Below, piece by piece: positions 40,580 to 49,358 of a stretch of DNA of 64,000 nucleotides. Made by a program: the position numbers and the translations under genes. This stretch comes from Nocardioides houyundeii (GTDB lineage: Bacteria > Actinomycetota > Actinomycetes > Propionibacteriales > Nocardioidaceae): NCBI RefSeq assembly GCF_002865585.1, contig NZ_CP025581.1, forward strand, positions 1-64,000, written 5' to 3'. Each line of letters opens with the position of its first letter. The first letter of the stretch is position 1. The notes under the pieces were generated by a model, which worked only from the letters and a program-made list of their open reading frames with translations, searched no databases and was not told the DNA's origin.

Positions 40580-42252
40580 GAGTCGCCCGTACCCGCCTGC
40601 TGCTCATCCAATCTCGGGCCGCCGGGCTTCCCCGCGTCGGCGTAGGAGCGCACGATCGAGACGTTGAGCGGGAAGTCGATGGGCAGAGACCGGAACAGCA
40701 GCCCGGATGCCGTCGCGGCCGCCGCGGTGGCGTGCTCGGCGACCGCCTCGGCGAGCGCGGCCGGTGCGTGCACGACCACCTCGTCGTGCAGGAAGAAGAC
40801 CAGGTGCGGCCGCGCGTCCAGCGGCCCGGTCCCACCCAGCCGCCACAGCCGGTTGCGCAGGTCGGCGATCCAGCACAGCGCCCACTCCGCGCCGGTCCCC
40901 TGGACCACGAAGTTGCGGGTGAACCGGCCGTAGGCCCGCCGGAATCGGGCCTGGCTGTCGGGATCGATCGGCGGGTCGTCAGGGTCGCGGTCCCACACCT
41001 CACCCAGCCGGGGCGACCCCCGGCCGAGCAGGGTGCGCACCCCCAGGCCCCGCTCACCGGCTCGCGCCGCCTCCTCGACCAGGCCGAACGCGCCCGGATA
41101 GCGCCTGGTGAGACCGGTCACCATCCGGCCGCTCTCGCCACTGGTCGCGCCGTACATCGCCCCCAGCAGACCCAGCTTGGCCTCCTGCCGGGTCGCGACC
41201 GCGCCGTCCTCGACCATCCCCTGGTATAGGTCGGTGCCACGGGCGGACCGGGCGAGCGCCCGGTCGCCGCTCATCCCGGCCAGCACCCGCGGCTCGAGCT
41301 GGGCGACGTCGGCGACCACGAAGACCCAGCCCTCGTCGGCGACCGCAGCCGGACGCACCTGCACGGGGAACGACAGCGCGCCGCCGCCGTTGGAGGACCA
41401 CCGTCCGGTCGAGGAGCCCGCCGGCTGGTACGACGGCCGGAACCTGCCGCCGCTGACCCACTGGTCGATCCACGCCCAGCCGTTGGTCGAGAAGAGGTGC
41501 GCCAGCCGCTTGTAGCGCAGCAGCGGCTCGATGCCCGGATGGTCCAGGCGACGCAGCGAGTGGGCGCGGGTGTCGGTGACCTCCAGGCCACAGCGGCGCA
41601 GCGCGGCCAGCAGCTCGGGCCGCGAGTCGGGGTTGAGGCCCGGGGCCCCGAAGGAGCGGCGTACCTCGGCGACCAGCTCCTCCAGCAGCTGCGGTCGGGC
41701 CCCGCGCGGAGGTCGCGGACCGAGCAGGTCGGTGAGCAGCCGCTCGTGCACGTCGACCCGCCACGGCACGCCGGCGTGCGTCATCTCGGCCGCGACCAGC
41801 GCCCCGGAGGACTCCGCCGCGAGCAGCAGGCCGAGCCGCCCAGCCTCCGGCGACGCCGCGACGGTGGTCAGCTGCCGGGCGTCCTCGAGGTCGGCGCGCA
41901 GGTGCTCGGCGGTGTCGTCGATGGAGAAAAGCGCCGGGTCCGACGGCGTGCTCGGCCCCAGGACCTCCCAGTGCGCCGACTGCTCACCGGCCAGCAGCGA
42001 GGCGTCCGCCGCCGGGGCTCGCCGCAGCAGGTGGTGGCCCAGCCGCAGGTCGTGGCAGCGCTCGATCCGCACCCCGGCGGCCAGCAGGGGCGGGTACCAG
42101 CGGGCGGTGTCGTCCCACACCCAGCGAGGGGCCTCGGCCTCCCGCCCCGCGACGTACGCCGGGAGCTCGGCCGCGGCGATCTCGTGGGCCGCGTCGCCCT
42201 CGACGACCAGCACCCGCTCGCCCGGCAGGCGGGAGAGCGAGATCCGTGGCAC
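40576..42252 (-). CDS. Family-A DNA polymerase-like protein (3'-5' exonuclease/polymerase)
   Basis: A 558-residue protein with a degenerate exonuclease-like N-terminal half (to about residue 190) and a family A polymerase palm. Motif A is in VVADVAQLEPRVLA (near 320), motif B in RQEAKLGLLGAMYG (near 355), and motif C in LHDEVVVHAP (near 500). It is far shorter than PolA (about 900 residues) and lacks its 5'-3' exonuclease domain. Actinobacteria carry this second polymerase in addition to PolA; its role, possibly in repair, is unclear. The acidic small protein above is coupled to its 3' end. Confidence 0.88.
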   Translation of the reverse strand: MPRISLSRLPGERVLVVEGDAAHEIAAAELPAYVAGREAEAPRWVWDDTARWYPPLLAAGVRIERCHDLRLGHHLLRRAPAADASLLAGEQSAHWEVLGPSTPSDPALFSIDDTAEHLRADLEDARQLTTVAASPEAGRLGLLLAAESSGALVAAEMTHAGVPWRVDVHERLLTDLLGPRPPRGARPQLLEELVAEVRRSFGAPGLNPDSRPELLAALRRCGLEVTDTRAHSLRRLDHPGIEPLLRYKRLAHLFSTNGWAWIDQWVSGGRFRPSYQPAGSSTGRWSSNGGGALSFPVQVRPAAVADEGWVFVVADVAQLEPRVLAGMSGDRALARSARGTDLYQGMVEDGAVATRQEAKLGLLGAMYGATSGESGRMVTGLTRRYPGAFGLVEEAARAGERGLGVRTLLGRGSPRLGEVWDRDPDDPPIDPDSQARFRRAYGRFTRNFVVQGTGAEWALCWIADLRNRLWRLGGTGPLDARPHLVFFLHDEVVVHAPAALAEAVAEHATAAAATASGLLFRSLPIDFPLNVSIVRSYADAGKPGGPRLDEQQAGTGDS

Positions 42253-42301
42253 CGGGACAGTGTGACCCTCCCGGGCCGCGCTCGGACCATCAGGAGTCCG
42301 G

Positions 42302-43384
42302 TCAGCGCGCCCTCGAGCGTCCCCCGGCGAGGATCCCGCTGATCACCTCGGTCTTGGCGTCCGCGTAGGCGTTCGTGTCCGGCCAGTCCCGAGCCGCCAG
42401 CGCGCGCTTCGTCCGCTCGTACAGGGCCCGGTCGGCCTCGTCGCTGCGCAGCCGCTCGCGCAGCACGAGGTAGTCCTCGATGCCGCCGTGGCCGACCTCC
42501 AGGACGTGCACGTGGACGTCCCGGGTGGGGGGCCGCACCAGCCGGTGTCCCGGCTCCCGGGTCCGCAGCTGGTAGCCGGCGGCGAGCAGCTGGTCGAGGT
42601 AGTCCTCCTCGGCGGTGATGTCGGGCACCACCAGCAGGATGTCGATGATCGGCTTGGCGGCCAGCCCCGGCACGGAGGTGGAGCCGATGTGCTCGACCTG
42701 CACAGCGGCGGCACCGACGGCTTCTCGGATCCGGGCCTCGTGCTCGCCGAAGGTCACCGGCCAGGTGTCGTCGTACGGCGCCACGACGATCTCGCGCTTC
42801 TCCACCCCGCCGACCAGCTCGACATCGGTGACGTCGGGACGCCGCGGACGGAGCGTTATCCAGTAGCGCCGCTTGCCCTCCAGCACGTCCTCCAGCACGC
42901 CGCCGTGCTTCTCGATGGTCCGCGCGGAGCCGACGTTGGGCTCGTCGCAGGTGAGGAGCACCCGGTCCAGCCCCAGCTCCCGGGCCCGGTCCAGCGCCAG
43001 GCCCAGCGCACGGGTGGCGTGCCCCCTGCGGCGGTACGACGGCCGGACGCTGTAGCCGATGTGACCCCCGGCGCGGCGCAGGAAGTCGGTGTCGATCGAG
43101 TGCCGCACGGCGACGAAGCCGATCATCTCCTCGCCGTCCATCACCCAGTAGTAGTCACTCGGCACGAGCCCGTCCGGCAGCCTGCTGGCCGGGTCGGACT
43201 CGTAGGCGACGCGTGCCAGCAGGGCCTCGAAGGAGTCCCGGTCCGGACCGAGCCCGGAGACCGCCCAGTCGCCGGACCCGTCGCGAGAGCCCTCGGCGAA
43301 GTCGCGGACGCAGGCCAGCCATGCCTCGTACAGGTCGGGGGAGGGCCGGACCAGCCTGGTCATCGGATGCGCGCTGCTCGTCAC
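42302..43384 (-). CDS. GNAT acetyltransferase fused to a GrpB (UPF0157) domain
   Basis: A 360-residue two-domain protein. Residues about 8-180 form a GNAT acetyltransferase with the acetyl-CoA loop in GYSVRPSYRRRGHATRAL (near 110). Residues about 196-355 form a GrpB/UPF0157 domain, a nucleotidyltransferase-fold relative, with VEHIGSTSVPGLAAKPIIDI (near 232). The GTG at 43384 is used; an ATG at 43363 is an alternative. The two modules are usually separate genes, so a linked substrate is suggested but not known. Confidence 0.88.
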   Translation of the reverse strand: MTSSAHPMTRLVRPSPDLYEAWLACVRDFAEGSRDGSGDWAVSGLGPDRDSFEALLARVAYESDPASRLPDGLVPSDYYWVMDGEEMIGFVAVRHSIDTDFLRRAGGHIGYSVRPSYRRRGHATRALGLALDRARELGLDRVLLTCDEPNVGSARTIEKHGGVLEDVLEGKRRYWITLRPRRPDVTDVELVGGVEKREIVVAPYDDTWPVTFGEHEARIREAVGAAAVQVEHIGSTSVPGLAAKPIIDILLVVPDITAEEDYLDQLLAAGYQLRTREPGHRLVRPPTRDVHVHVLEVGHGGIEDYLVLRERLRSDEADRALYERTKRALAARDWPDTNAYADAKTEVISGILAGGRSRAR

Positions 43385-43409
43385 GTGAGAAAACTACTTG
43401 CTGGACCGA

Positions 43410-43438
43410 TGTCGGATCCGGGTGCCACCGTGCGACGT
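43410..43438 (+). promoter_or_regulatory. Candidate ECF42-type promoter before the YCII gene
   Basis: TGTCGG (43410-43415), 17 bp, then CGACGT (43433-43438). The upstream block sits in CCGATGTCGGA. The same two blocks with exactly the same spacing recur at 45194-45222 before the hydrolase gene. TGTCG-like -35 and CGAC/CGTC-like -10 elements are what I recall for ECF42 sigma factors. The gene start is 51 bp downstream of the second block. Confidence 0.72.
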
Positions 43439-43488
43439 ACTGCAGACAAGGTGCGCGAGCACAGCACGAGGGACAGGGAGCTCAGGAC

Positions 43489-43857
43489 ATGCGCTACATG
43501 GGACTGGTTCAGATGGACCCCAGCAAGGACAACCCGCCCGAGGCCCTGGTCAAGGCGATGGGCGAGCACATCGAGGCCGCGATCGCCGCTGGCGTCTTCC
43601 TCGACGGGGGAGGCCTCGACGGCGGTGCGCAGTGCACCGAGGTGCGGCTCGCGCAGGGCCAGGTCACCACGGTGGACGGGCCCTACGCCGAGGCGAAGGA
43701 GGTGGTGGGCGGCTACTCGGTGCTGGAGTTCCGCTCCCACGAGGAGGCGGTGGAGGAGGCCCGCCGGCTGGTCGAGCTGCACCACCAGCACTGGCCCGGC
43801 TGGGAGGGCTCGGTGATCGTCCGCCGCATCTGGGACGGGCCACCGCCGCAGGCCTGA
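43489..43857 (+). CDS. YCII-related (DGPF) protein
   Basis: A 122-residue protein of the YCII/DGPF family with the family motif as VDGPYAEAKEVVGGY (near residue 63). Family members are small dimeric proteins, and DGPF genes are the signature partners of ECF42 sigma factors. Here one lies 32 bp upstream of such a sigma gene. GGGAG spaces well to the ATG at 43489, and the ECF-like promoter motif lies just upstream. The exact activity is not known. Confidence 0.9.
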   Translation: MRYMGLVQMDPSKDNPPEALVKAMGEHIEAAIAAGVFLDGGGLDGGAQCTEVRLAQGQVTTVDGPYAEAKEVVGGYSVLEFRSHEEAVEEARRLVELHHQHWPGWEGSVIVRRIWDGPPPQA

Positions 43858-43889
43858 CGTCGGGGCACGCAGCCCCCTAGGCTCGGACC

Positions 43890-45230
43890 ATGGCGAGCGA
43901 CGCGCCCCGCGAGGCCCAGGCGGAGGTCCAGGCCGAGGTCCAGGCCCGGGTCACGGCCGTCTGGCGGCGCGAGTCCACCCGGCTGGTCGCGGCGCTGCTG
44001 CGCCTGACCCGCGACCTCGAGCTGGCCGAGGACCTGGCCCAGGACGCGCTGGTGGCGGCCCTGGAGCAGTGGCCGGGCGACGGCATCCCGGCCAACCCCG
44101 GCGCCTGGCTGATGCAGGTGGCCAAGCGGCGGGCGATCGACACCTTCCGCCGCAACGCGACGCTGCGCGACCGGACGGCCGAGCTCGCCCGCTCCCTTCC
44201 CACCGGCGAGGAGGCTCAGGTGCCCGACCTCGATGCCACGCTCGACCACGTCGAGGACGACGTGCTGCGGCTGATCCTGCTGACCTGCCACCCGCTGCTG
44301 TCGCCGGAGAGCCGGGCCGCGCTCACGCTGCGCCTGGTCGCGGGACTCACCACGGCCGAGATCGCGCGGGCGTTCCTGGCGCGCGAGTCCGCGGTCGGGC
44401 AGCGGATCACCCGGGCCAAGAAGACGCTCGCCGAGCACCGGGTCGACCTCGAGGTGCCCGTCGGCCAGGAGCGGACCGCGCGGCTGGACGACGTGATGTC
44501 GGTGGTCTACCTGATCTTCAACGAGGGCTACACCGCCACCAGCGGCGAGGACTGGACGCGCCCGGACCTGTGCCACGAGGGGATCCGGCTGGCCCGGATG
44601 CTCGCCGTCCTCGAGCCCCGGCACCCCGACACGCACGGGCTGCAGGCGCTGCTGGAGCTGCAGGCCTCGCGGCTCCCCGCTCGCCTCGACGCCGACGGAG
44701 CGCCGGTGCTGCTGGAGGCGCAGGACCGCGTCCGGTGGGACCAGCTGCTGCTGCGTCACGGGCTGGCTGCCCTGGACCGCGCCACCGCCGTCGCCCGGGA
44801 GCGCGAGGAGTCGATCGGTCCGATCACCGCCCAGGCCCACATCGCCGCCTGCCACGCCCGGGCGCGCACCGCCGAGGAGACCGACTGGCCGCGGATCGCC
44901 CGCTGGTACGACGCCCTGTCGGCGGCCGCGCCCGGACCCGTCGTGGAGGTCAACCGGGCGGTGGCCCACGGCCGCGCCCACGGCCCGGACGCCGGCCTGG
45001 CCGTGCTGGACGCGCTCGCTCCCGGAGCGCTCGCCGGGTCGCACCTGCTGCCCAGCGTGCGGGGCGACCTGCTGGCCCGCGCCGGCCGGCACCGAGAGGC
45101 TGCCGGGGCGTTCTCCGCGGCTATCTCGCTCACCGCCAACGAGGGCGAGCGGAGCGTCCTGAGGCGTCGGCGCGCAGAAAGTCTGGCGGCCGATGTCGGA
45201 AACGCCCCCTCCCGTACGACGTCCCGATGA
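43890..45230 (+). CDS. ECF RNA polymerase sigma factor with C-terminal extension (ECF42 type)
   Basis: A 446-residue sigma factor. Region 2 (about residues 35-95) includes LAEDLAQDALVAALEQW and RAIDTFRR, and region 4 is near 150-195. A long C-terminal extension of about 250 residues (from DDVMSVVYLIFNEGYTA) has TPR-like helical repeats. This large extension and the adjacent DGPF gene define ECF42. In that group the extension, rather than a separate anti-sigma factor, is thought to control activity, and no anti-sigma gene is present here. The 3' end overlaps the hydrolase frame's upstream start (ATGA). Confidence 0.92.
   Translation: MASDAPREAQAEVQAEVQARVTAVWRRESTRLVAALLRLTRDLELAEDLAQDALVAALEQWPGDGIPANPGAWLMQVAKRRAIDTFRRNATLRDRTAELARSLPTGEEAQVPDLDATLDHVEDDVLRLILLTCHPLLSPESRAALTLRLVAGLTTAEIARAFLARESAVGQRITRAKKTLAEHRVDLEVPVGQERTARLDDVMSVVYLIFNEGYTATSGEDWTRPDLCHEGIRLARMLAVLEPRHPDTHGLQALLELQASRLPARLDADGAPVLLEAQDRVRWDQLLLRHGLAALDRATAVAREREESIGPITAQAHIAACHARARTAEETDWPRIARWYDALSAAAPGPVVEVNRAVAHGRAHGPDAGLAVLDALAPGALAGSHLLPSVRGDLLARAGRHREAAGAFSAAISLTANEGERSVLRRRRAESLAADVGNAPSRTTSR
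45194..45222 (+). promoter_or_regulatory. Candidate ECF42-type promoter before the hydrolase gene
   Basis: TGTCGG (45194-45199), 17 bp, then CGACGT (45217-45222), inside the 3' end of the sigma gene. The upstream block again reads CCGATGTCGGA, matching 43408-43416. A transcription start near 45229 leaves about 43 nt of leader to the ATG at 45272. Confidence 0.72.
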
Positions 45231-45271
45231 GCGAGCCGACCACGGCTCAGCACCAGACCAGGGAGACCGAG

Positions 45272-46096
45272 ATGACCACGAAGACCGCCACCGCCAGCCA
45301 CTTCGCCAGGTCCGCCGACGGCACCCGCATCGCCTACGAGGCGCACGGCAGGGGCCCCGCGCTGGTGCTCGTCGACGGGGCGTTGTGCCAGCGGACCCTG
45401 GGCCCCTCGCGCGACCTGACCTCCGCCCTGGAGGGTTCGTTCACGGTGCACTCCTACGACCGCCGCGGGCGCGGGGAGAGCGGTGCCGGCAAGACGGCGT
45501 ACCACCCGGACCGGGAGGTGGAGGACCTCGTCGCCGTGCTCGAGGCGGCGGGTGGTCACGCCCACGTGCTCGGTACCTCCTCGGGTGCGGCGCTGGCGCT
45601 GGCGGCGGCCGCGCAGGGGGCGCCGATCGACCGGCTCGTGGCCTACGAGGCGCCCTTCGTCGTGGACGGCGAGCGCGAGCCCGTCGATGCCGACATGCCC
45701 GCCCGTACCCGGGAGCTGGTGGCCGCCGGCCGCCGCGGCGAGGCGGTCAAGCTGTTCATGCGCACGGTCGGCATGCCCGCGCCGATGGTCGCGGTGATGC
45801 CGCTCTTCCCGATGTGGAAGAAGCTGGTCACCGCCGCGCACACGCTGGCGCACGACTGGGACCTGTGCATCGAGGAGCAGCAGGGACGTCCGCTCCGCGC
45901 CGGGCTGTACGCCGGCTCGACCGTGCCGACGCTGGTGCTCGCCGGCGGCAAGTCGCCGGCGTACATGAAGAACGCGCAGCAGGCGATCGCGGACGCGGTG
46001 CCGCGCGGTCGTTACCTCGAGGTGGCGGGGCAGACCCACATGGTGAAGGGCAAAGCACTGGCCCCGGTGGTGACCGAGCACCTGCTGGCCACCTGA
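45272..46096 (+). CDS. Alpha/beta hydrolase
   Basis: A 274-residue alpha/beta-fold hydrolase. The nucleophile Ser is in LGTSSGAALAL (near residue 98), the oxyanion strand region is ALVLVDGAL (near 30), and the catalytic His is in AGQTHMVKG (near 255). It probably hydrolyses a small ester or related substrate, not identified. The ATG at 45272 has GGGAG six bases upstream and suits the promoter motif inside the sigma gene. The ATG at 45227 would be at or before the predicted transcript start, but remains possible for readthrough messages. Confidence 0.88.
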   Translation: MTTKTATASHFARSADGTRIAYEAHGRGPALVLVDGALCQRTLGPSRDLTSALEGSFTVHSYDRRGRGESGAGKTAYHPDREVEDLVAVLEAAGGHAHVLGTSSGAALALAAAAQGAPIDRLVAYEAPFVVDGEREPVDADMPARTRELVAAGRRGEAVKLFMRTVGMPAPMVAVMPLFPMWKKLVTAAHTLAHDWDLCIEEQQGRPLRAGLYAGSTVPTLVLAGGKSPAYMKNAQQAIADAVPRGRYLEVAGQTHMVKGKALAPVVTEHLLAT

Positions 46097-46097
46097 G

Positions 46098-46439
46098 TCA
46101 GGCGCGCAGGATCTTCTCCATCGCCTTGCCCTGGGCTAGCTCGTCGACCAGCTTGTCGAGGTAGCGGATGTTGCGCATCAGCGGGTCCTCCACCTCCTGG
46201 ACCTTGACCCCGCAGACGCTGCCGGTGATCAGGGAGACGTGGGGGTTGACGGAGGCCTCGGCGAAGAACTGCTCGAAGGTCGTCCCCGCGGCCAGGTGGT
46301 CGGCCAGCGCGGTGGCGTCGAACCCGGTGAGCCACGCGATCACCTGGTCCAGCTCGGCCTTGGTCCGGCCCTTCTTCTCCACCTTGTTGACGTAGTGGGG
46401 ATAGACGGACGCGACGCTGGCGTTGAAGATGCGACTCAC
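46098..46439 (-). CDS. DUF2200 domain protein
   Basis: A 113-residue protein matching the whole-length DUF2200 pattern: [23 protein letters not shown] at the start, [10 protein letters not shown], and [31 protein letters not shown] near residue 70. Function is unknown in this small cytoplasmic family. It ends one base from the hydrolase stop on the other strand. Confidence 0.9.
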   Translation of the reverse strand: MSRIFNASVASVYPHYVNKVEKKGRTKAELDQVIAWLTGFDATALADHLAAGTTFEQFFAEASVNPHVSLITGSVCGVKVQEVEDPLMRNIRYLDKLVDELAQGKAMEKILRA

Positions 46440-46479
46440 CTGGTCAGGCTAGTGCCAGTTCACCTGGGTGTGAGCGGAC

Positions 46480-47445
46480 TCAGTGGTCATAGACGGCGAT
46501 CAGCCGACCGACCACTCCGCCCTCTCGAAGACGCGCCAGCCCCTCAGGAATCTCCAGCGGTGTGATCCGATTGAGCGGTGGGTTGAGCTCACCACTGCGC
46601 ATCAGCTCGTAGAGCTCGCCCAGGTCCTGCTGGGTACCCGAGACCGATCCCTTGAGCGTGAGCTGCTTGAGAACGAGTGCCTGCGTGTTCACTGTCGCCT
46701 CGTAGCGTCCGAGGCCGACCTGAACCAGCGTTCCACCATCAGCCAGGGTGTCGACCGCCTGTGCCGTCGTGCTGCCGAACCCCGCGTAGTCCACGATCAG
46801 CTGCAGGTCCTTGTCGGCGAACTCGGTGATCGATTCAGCGACGCCGGCCAACCCCAGCTCGTCCGCCTGCTCGCGGGTGGACGGGTTCACCTCGGCGGCG
46901 TACACCTCGGCTCCCTTCAGTACGGCGACTCGGGCGCCGATGTAGCCGAGCCCACCCAAGCCGATCACGCCGACCCGCATGCCCTCCTGCACCCCGCCGA
47001 CGCTGACCATGGCGTGGTACGACGTGAGCCCGGCGTCGGTTGCCATCGCGCCCAGCTCGAAGGAGAGCTCATCTGGCAGCCTGACGAGGTTGGCCGCGGT
47101 CGCCCGGACCTTGGGGCCGTAGCCGCCGTCCCACGCGCCGTACCCGATGGCGTCACCATCGGGCATCAACGGCGCAAGGCCGACCCGATCGCCGACTTTC
47201 CAGTCCTCCATCCCGGGTCCAACCTCGCTGATCACCCCGGCGTTCTCGTGTCCGAGGGTCATCGGGATGCGTGGGAACGACCTCATCCATTGCGGGTCGT
47301 CCAGTGCGCCGACGTCGGAGTGACAAAGGCCGGCCGCCCTGACATCGACAACGACCTCTCCGGGGCCGGCGTGCGGGGCCTCGACCTCTTCGAGCGTCAG
47401 AGGCTGCCCTGTTCCGTGGAATCGCCACGACTGTATCGGGATCAC
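46480..47445 (-). CDS. Zinc-type alcohol dehydrogenase lacking the structural-zinc lobe
   Basis: A 321-residue MDR-family oxidoreductase. The catalytic-zinc ligands are visible as GLCHSDV (Cys near 39) and GHENAG (His-Glu near 65). The Rossmann motif is GLGGLGYIGA (near 170). The four-cysteine structural-zinc loop normally found after GDRV is missing and replaced by a glycine-rich stretch (GDAIGYGAWDGGYG). It likely oxidises or reduces a small alcohol/aldehyde with NAD(P). GC content of this gene and the next looks lower than average, hinting at acquisition. Confidence 0.86.
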   Translation of the reverse strand: MIPIQSWRFHGTGQPLTLEEVEAPHAGPGEVVVDVRAAGLCHSDVGALDDPQWMRSFPRIPMTLGHENAGVISEVGPGMEDWKVGDRVGLAPLMPDGDAIGYGAWDGGYGPKVRATAANLVRLPDELSFELGAMATDAGLTSYHAMVSVGGVQEGMRVGVIGLGGLGYIGARVAVLKGAEVYAAEVNPSTREQADELGLAGVAESITEFADKDLQLIVDYAGFGSTTAQAVDTLADGGTLVQVGLGRYEATVNTQALVLKQLTLKGSVSGTQQDLGELYELMRSGELNPPLNRITPLEIPEGLARLREGGVVGRLIAVYDH

Positions 47446-47555
47446 TCGTCCTCTACTGGTGTCGCACTAGGCAAATCCGGGACGATGCGACACCGGGGAC
47501 CGCCCAGATTCTGCAGAGTCGGGAGTCGAGGACTCCGATGCCAAATTACCGCGCC

Positions 47556-48245
47556 TCACATGTCGCGGTAGCGCCGAGCTTCCTGCAGCTTCTCCTGCAG
47601 CATGTCGGCGGACACCGGGCGAGCCGACCAGGTGGGGTAGGCAGTACCCGGCACGGCGTACGGCTGCACGTAGGCCGGGGTGTCGCGCTGGAACCGCCAC
47701 CCCTCCGCCAGCGGACCGACGTCCAGGGCGTCGTACCCGATCGAGTCGAGGAATCGTGCCACCGCGCCCTTCGCCGCCTCGTCGTCCCCGGCGATGGGGA
47801 GCACGGAACGTTCCGGGTGCCCGGTGGGACGGTGCAGCACAGCGAGATGGTCCACGTAGATGTTGTTGAAGGCCTTCACCACATGCGAGTCGGGCAGATG
47901 GAGCTGCAGCAGCTCGCTGGTCGTCGTCGACTCGTCATCGAGCTCAGCGACGTGGCCGTCGCGATCGGGGTAGTAGTTGATGGTGTCGATGACCACCTTG
48001 CCTCGAAGCGGCGCGACCGGGATGTCGCGGTAGGCCTTGAGGGGCACGGTGGCGACGACGAGGTCACCTGCCTCGGCGGCCTCGGTCGGCGTGCTCGCCC
48101 TGGCCCTCGGCCCGAGCTCGGACACCAGCTCGGACAGGGTGTCAGGACCGCGTCTGTTGCTGAGCACGACGTCGTGGCCTGCGCCTACCGAGAGTCGGGC
48201 CACGGTGCTGCCGATGTTTCCACTGCCGATGAGTCCGATGATCAT
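47556..48245 (-). CDS. NAD(P)-binding oxidoreductase of the F420 reductase (NpdG-like) family
   Basis: A 229-residue protein with a Rossmann fold opening MIIGLIGSGNIGSTVARLSV and TNRR-like SNRRGPDTL after the second strand, the pattern of NADPH:F420 oxidoreductase-like and ProC-like proteins. DTINYYPDRDG (near residue 85) and VKAFNNIY (near 120) are typical of this group. It probably transfers hydride between NADPH and F420 or another acceptor; F420 use is inferred. The ATG at 48245 begins the fold. Earlier starts would run antisense over the efflux gene. Confidence 0.83.
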   Translation of the reverse strand: MIIGLIGSGNIGSTVARLSVGAGHDVVLSNRRGPDTLSELVSELGPRARASTPTEAAEAGDLVVATVPLKAYRDIPVAPLRGKVVIDTINYYPDRDGHVAELDDESTTTSELLQLHLPDSHVVKAFNNIYVDHLAVLHRPTGHPERSVLPIAGDDEAAKGAVARFLDSIGYDALDVGPLAEGWRFQRDTPAYVQPYAVPGTAYPTWSARPVSADMLQEKLQEARRYRDM

Positions 48246-48312
48246 GTCCGTCTGAACCAGTGCGACGGCCCAGAGATTCCGCGGGGGGTCGGACTCCGAG
48301 GGGTGCCCAGGC

Positions 48313-49236
48313 TCAGGCGTGCATGGAGCGCTCGTGCGCCGAGTGCGAGACGGCCTCGAACTGGATGGTCGAGTGCACGACGTCGAACTCGTCGGCCATG
48401 CACCGCTGGATCTCATCGAGCATTCCTGCCAGGTGGCCGTCGTGGAAGCAGGAGTCGTCGACGACGACGTGCGCGGTGAAGACCGGCAGCGCGGTGGCGA
48501 CCTGGGTGGCGTGCAGGTCGTGCACCCCCTGGACATGCGGCATGGCGCACAGCCGGGAGCGAACCAGGGTCAGGTCGAGGTCCTTCGGGGTCGACTCCAG
48601 CAGCACGTGGACCGTCTCGCGCAGCAGCCGCAGCGTCCTGGGGATGATCAGCACCCCGATCACGAGCGAGGCGACGGCGTCGGCACGCAACCACCCGGTG
48701 GTGGCGATGACTCCGGCGGCCACCAGGACCGCGACCGAGCCGAGAGCGTCGTTGACCACCTCCAGGAACGCCGCCCGCATGTTGAGGTTGTCGCCCCGGC
48801 TGGTGGCCAGGATCGCCATCCCGATCAGGTTCCCGACCAGGCCGATGACACCGAAGACGAGCATCGCCCCCGAGGTGACCTCCGGCGGCGAGACGAGTCG
48901 TCGTACCCCCTCGACGAGCACGTAGAGCCCGACGGCGAGCAGCACCCCGGCCTGGGCGGCGGCACCGAGCACCTCGGCGCGGCGATAGCCCCAGGTGCGC
49001 TCCGGAGTGGCCGGGCGCCGGGTCAGGATGGCGGCCACCAGCCCCAGGGTCAGGCCGGCGACGTCGGTCAGCATGTGTGCGGCGTCGGCCAGGAGGGCGA
49101 GGCTGCCGGAGATGACGGCACCGACGACCTCGACCACGAGGACGGCGACGGTGATGGCGAGGACCGCGGCCAGCTTGCCCCGGTGGTCGATCAGCCCCGA
49201 GTGCCCGTGGTCGTGCCCGTGCGCGTGGCTACTCAC
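48313..49236 (-). CDS. Cation diffusion facilitator (CzcD/ZitB-like metal exporter)
   Basis: A 307-residue CDF antiporter that exports Zn, Cd or Co in exchange for protons. A His-rich N-terminus (HAHGHDHGH) precedes six membrane helices. The metal-site residues HMLTD of helix 2 (near residue 53) and VVNDALGS of helix 5 (near 160) are present, followed by a cytoplasmic C-terminal domain with HDLHATQ (near 240). It is divergent from the nitroreductase gene. No metal-sensor gene adjoins it. Confidence 0.93.
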   Translation of the reverse strand: MSSHAHGHDHGHSGLIDHRGKLAAVLAITVAVLVVEVVGAVISGSLALLADAAHMLTDVAGLTLGLVAAILTRRPATPERTWGYRRAEVLGAAAQAGVLLAVGLYVLVEGVRRLVSPPEVTSGAMLVFGVIGLVGNLIGMAILATSRGDNLNMRAAFLEVVNDALGSVAVLVAAGVIATTGWLRADAVASLVIGVLIIPRTLRLLRETVHVLLESTPKDLDLTLVRSRLCAMPHVQGVHDLHATQVATALPVFTAHVVVDDSCFHDGHLAGMLDEIQRCMADEFDVVHSTIQFEAVSHSAHERSMHA

Positions 49237-49358
49237 CGCTGCGCCCCTGCTCGAGCTTGGTCATACGCCCGATGCTAGACCGGCCGTGACCGGCGCAAGG
49301 TGACCAGTCTCACGTCGTATCCGGGACGCCAGCGGCCTGCGAGATTGTTGAAAGACAC

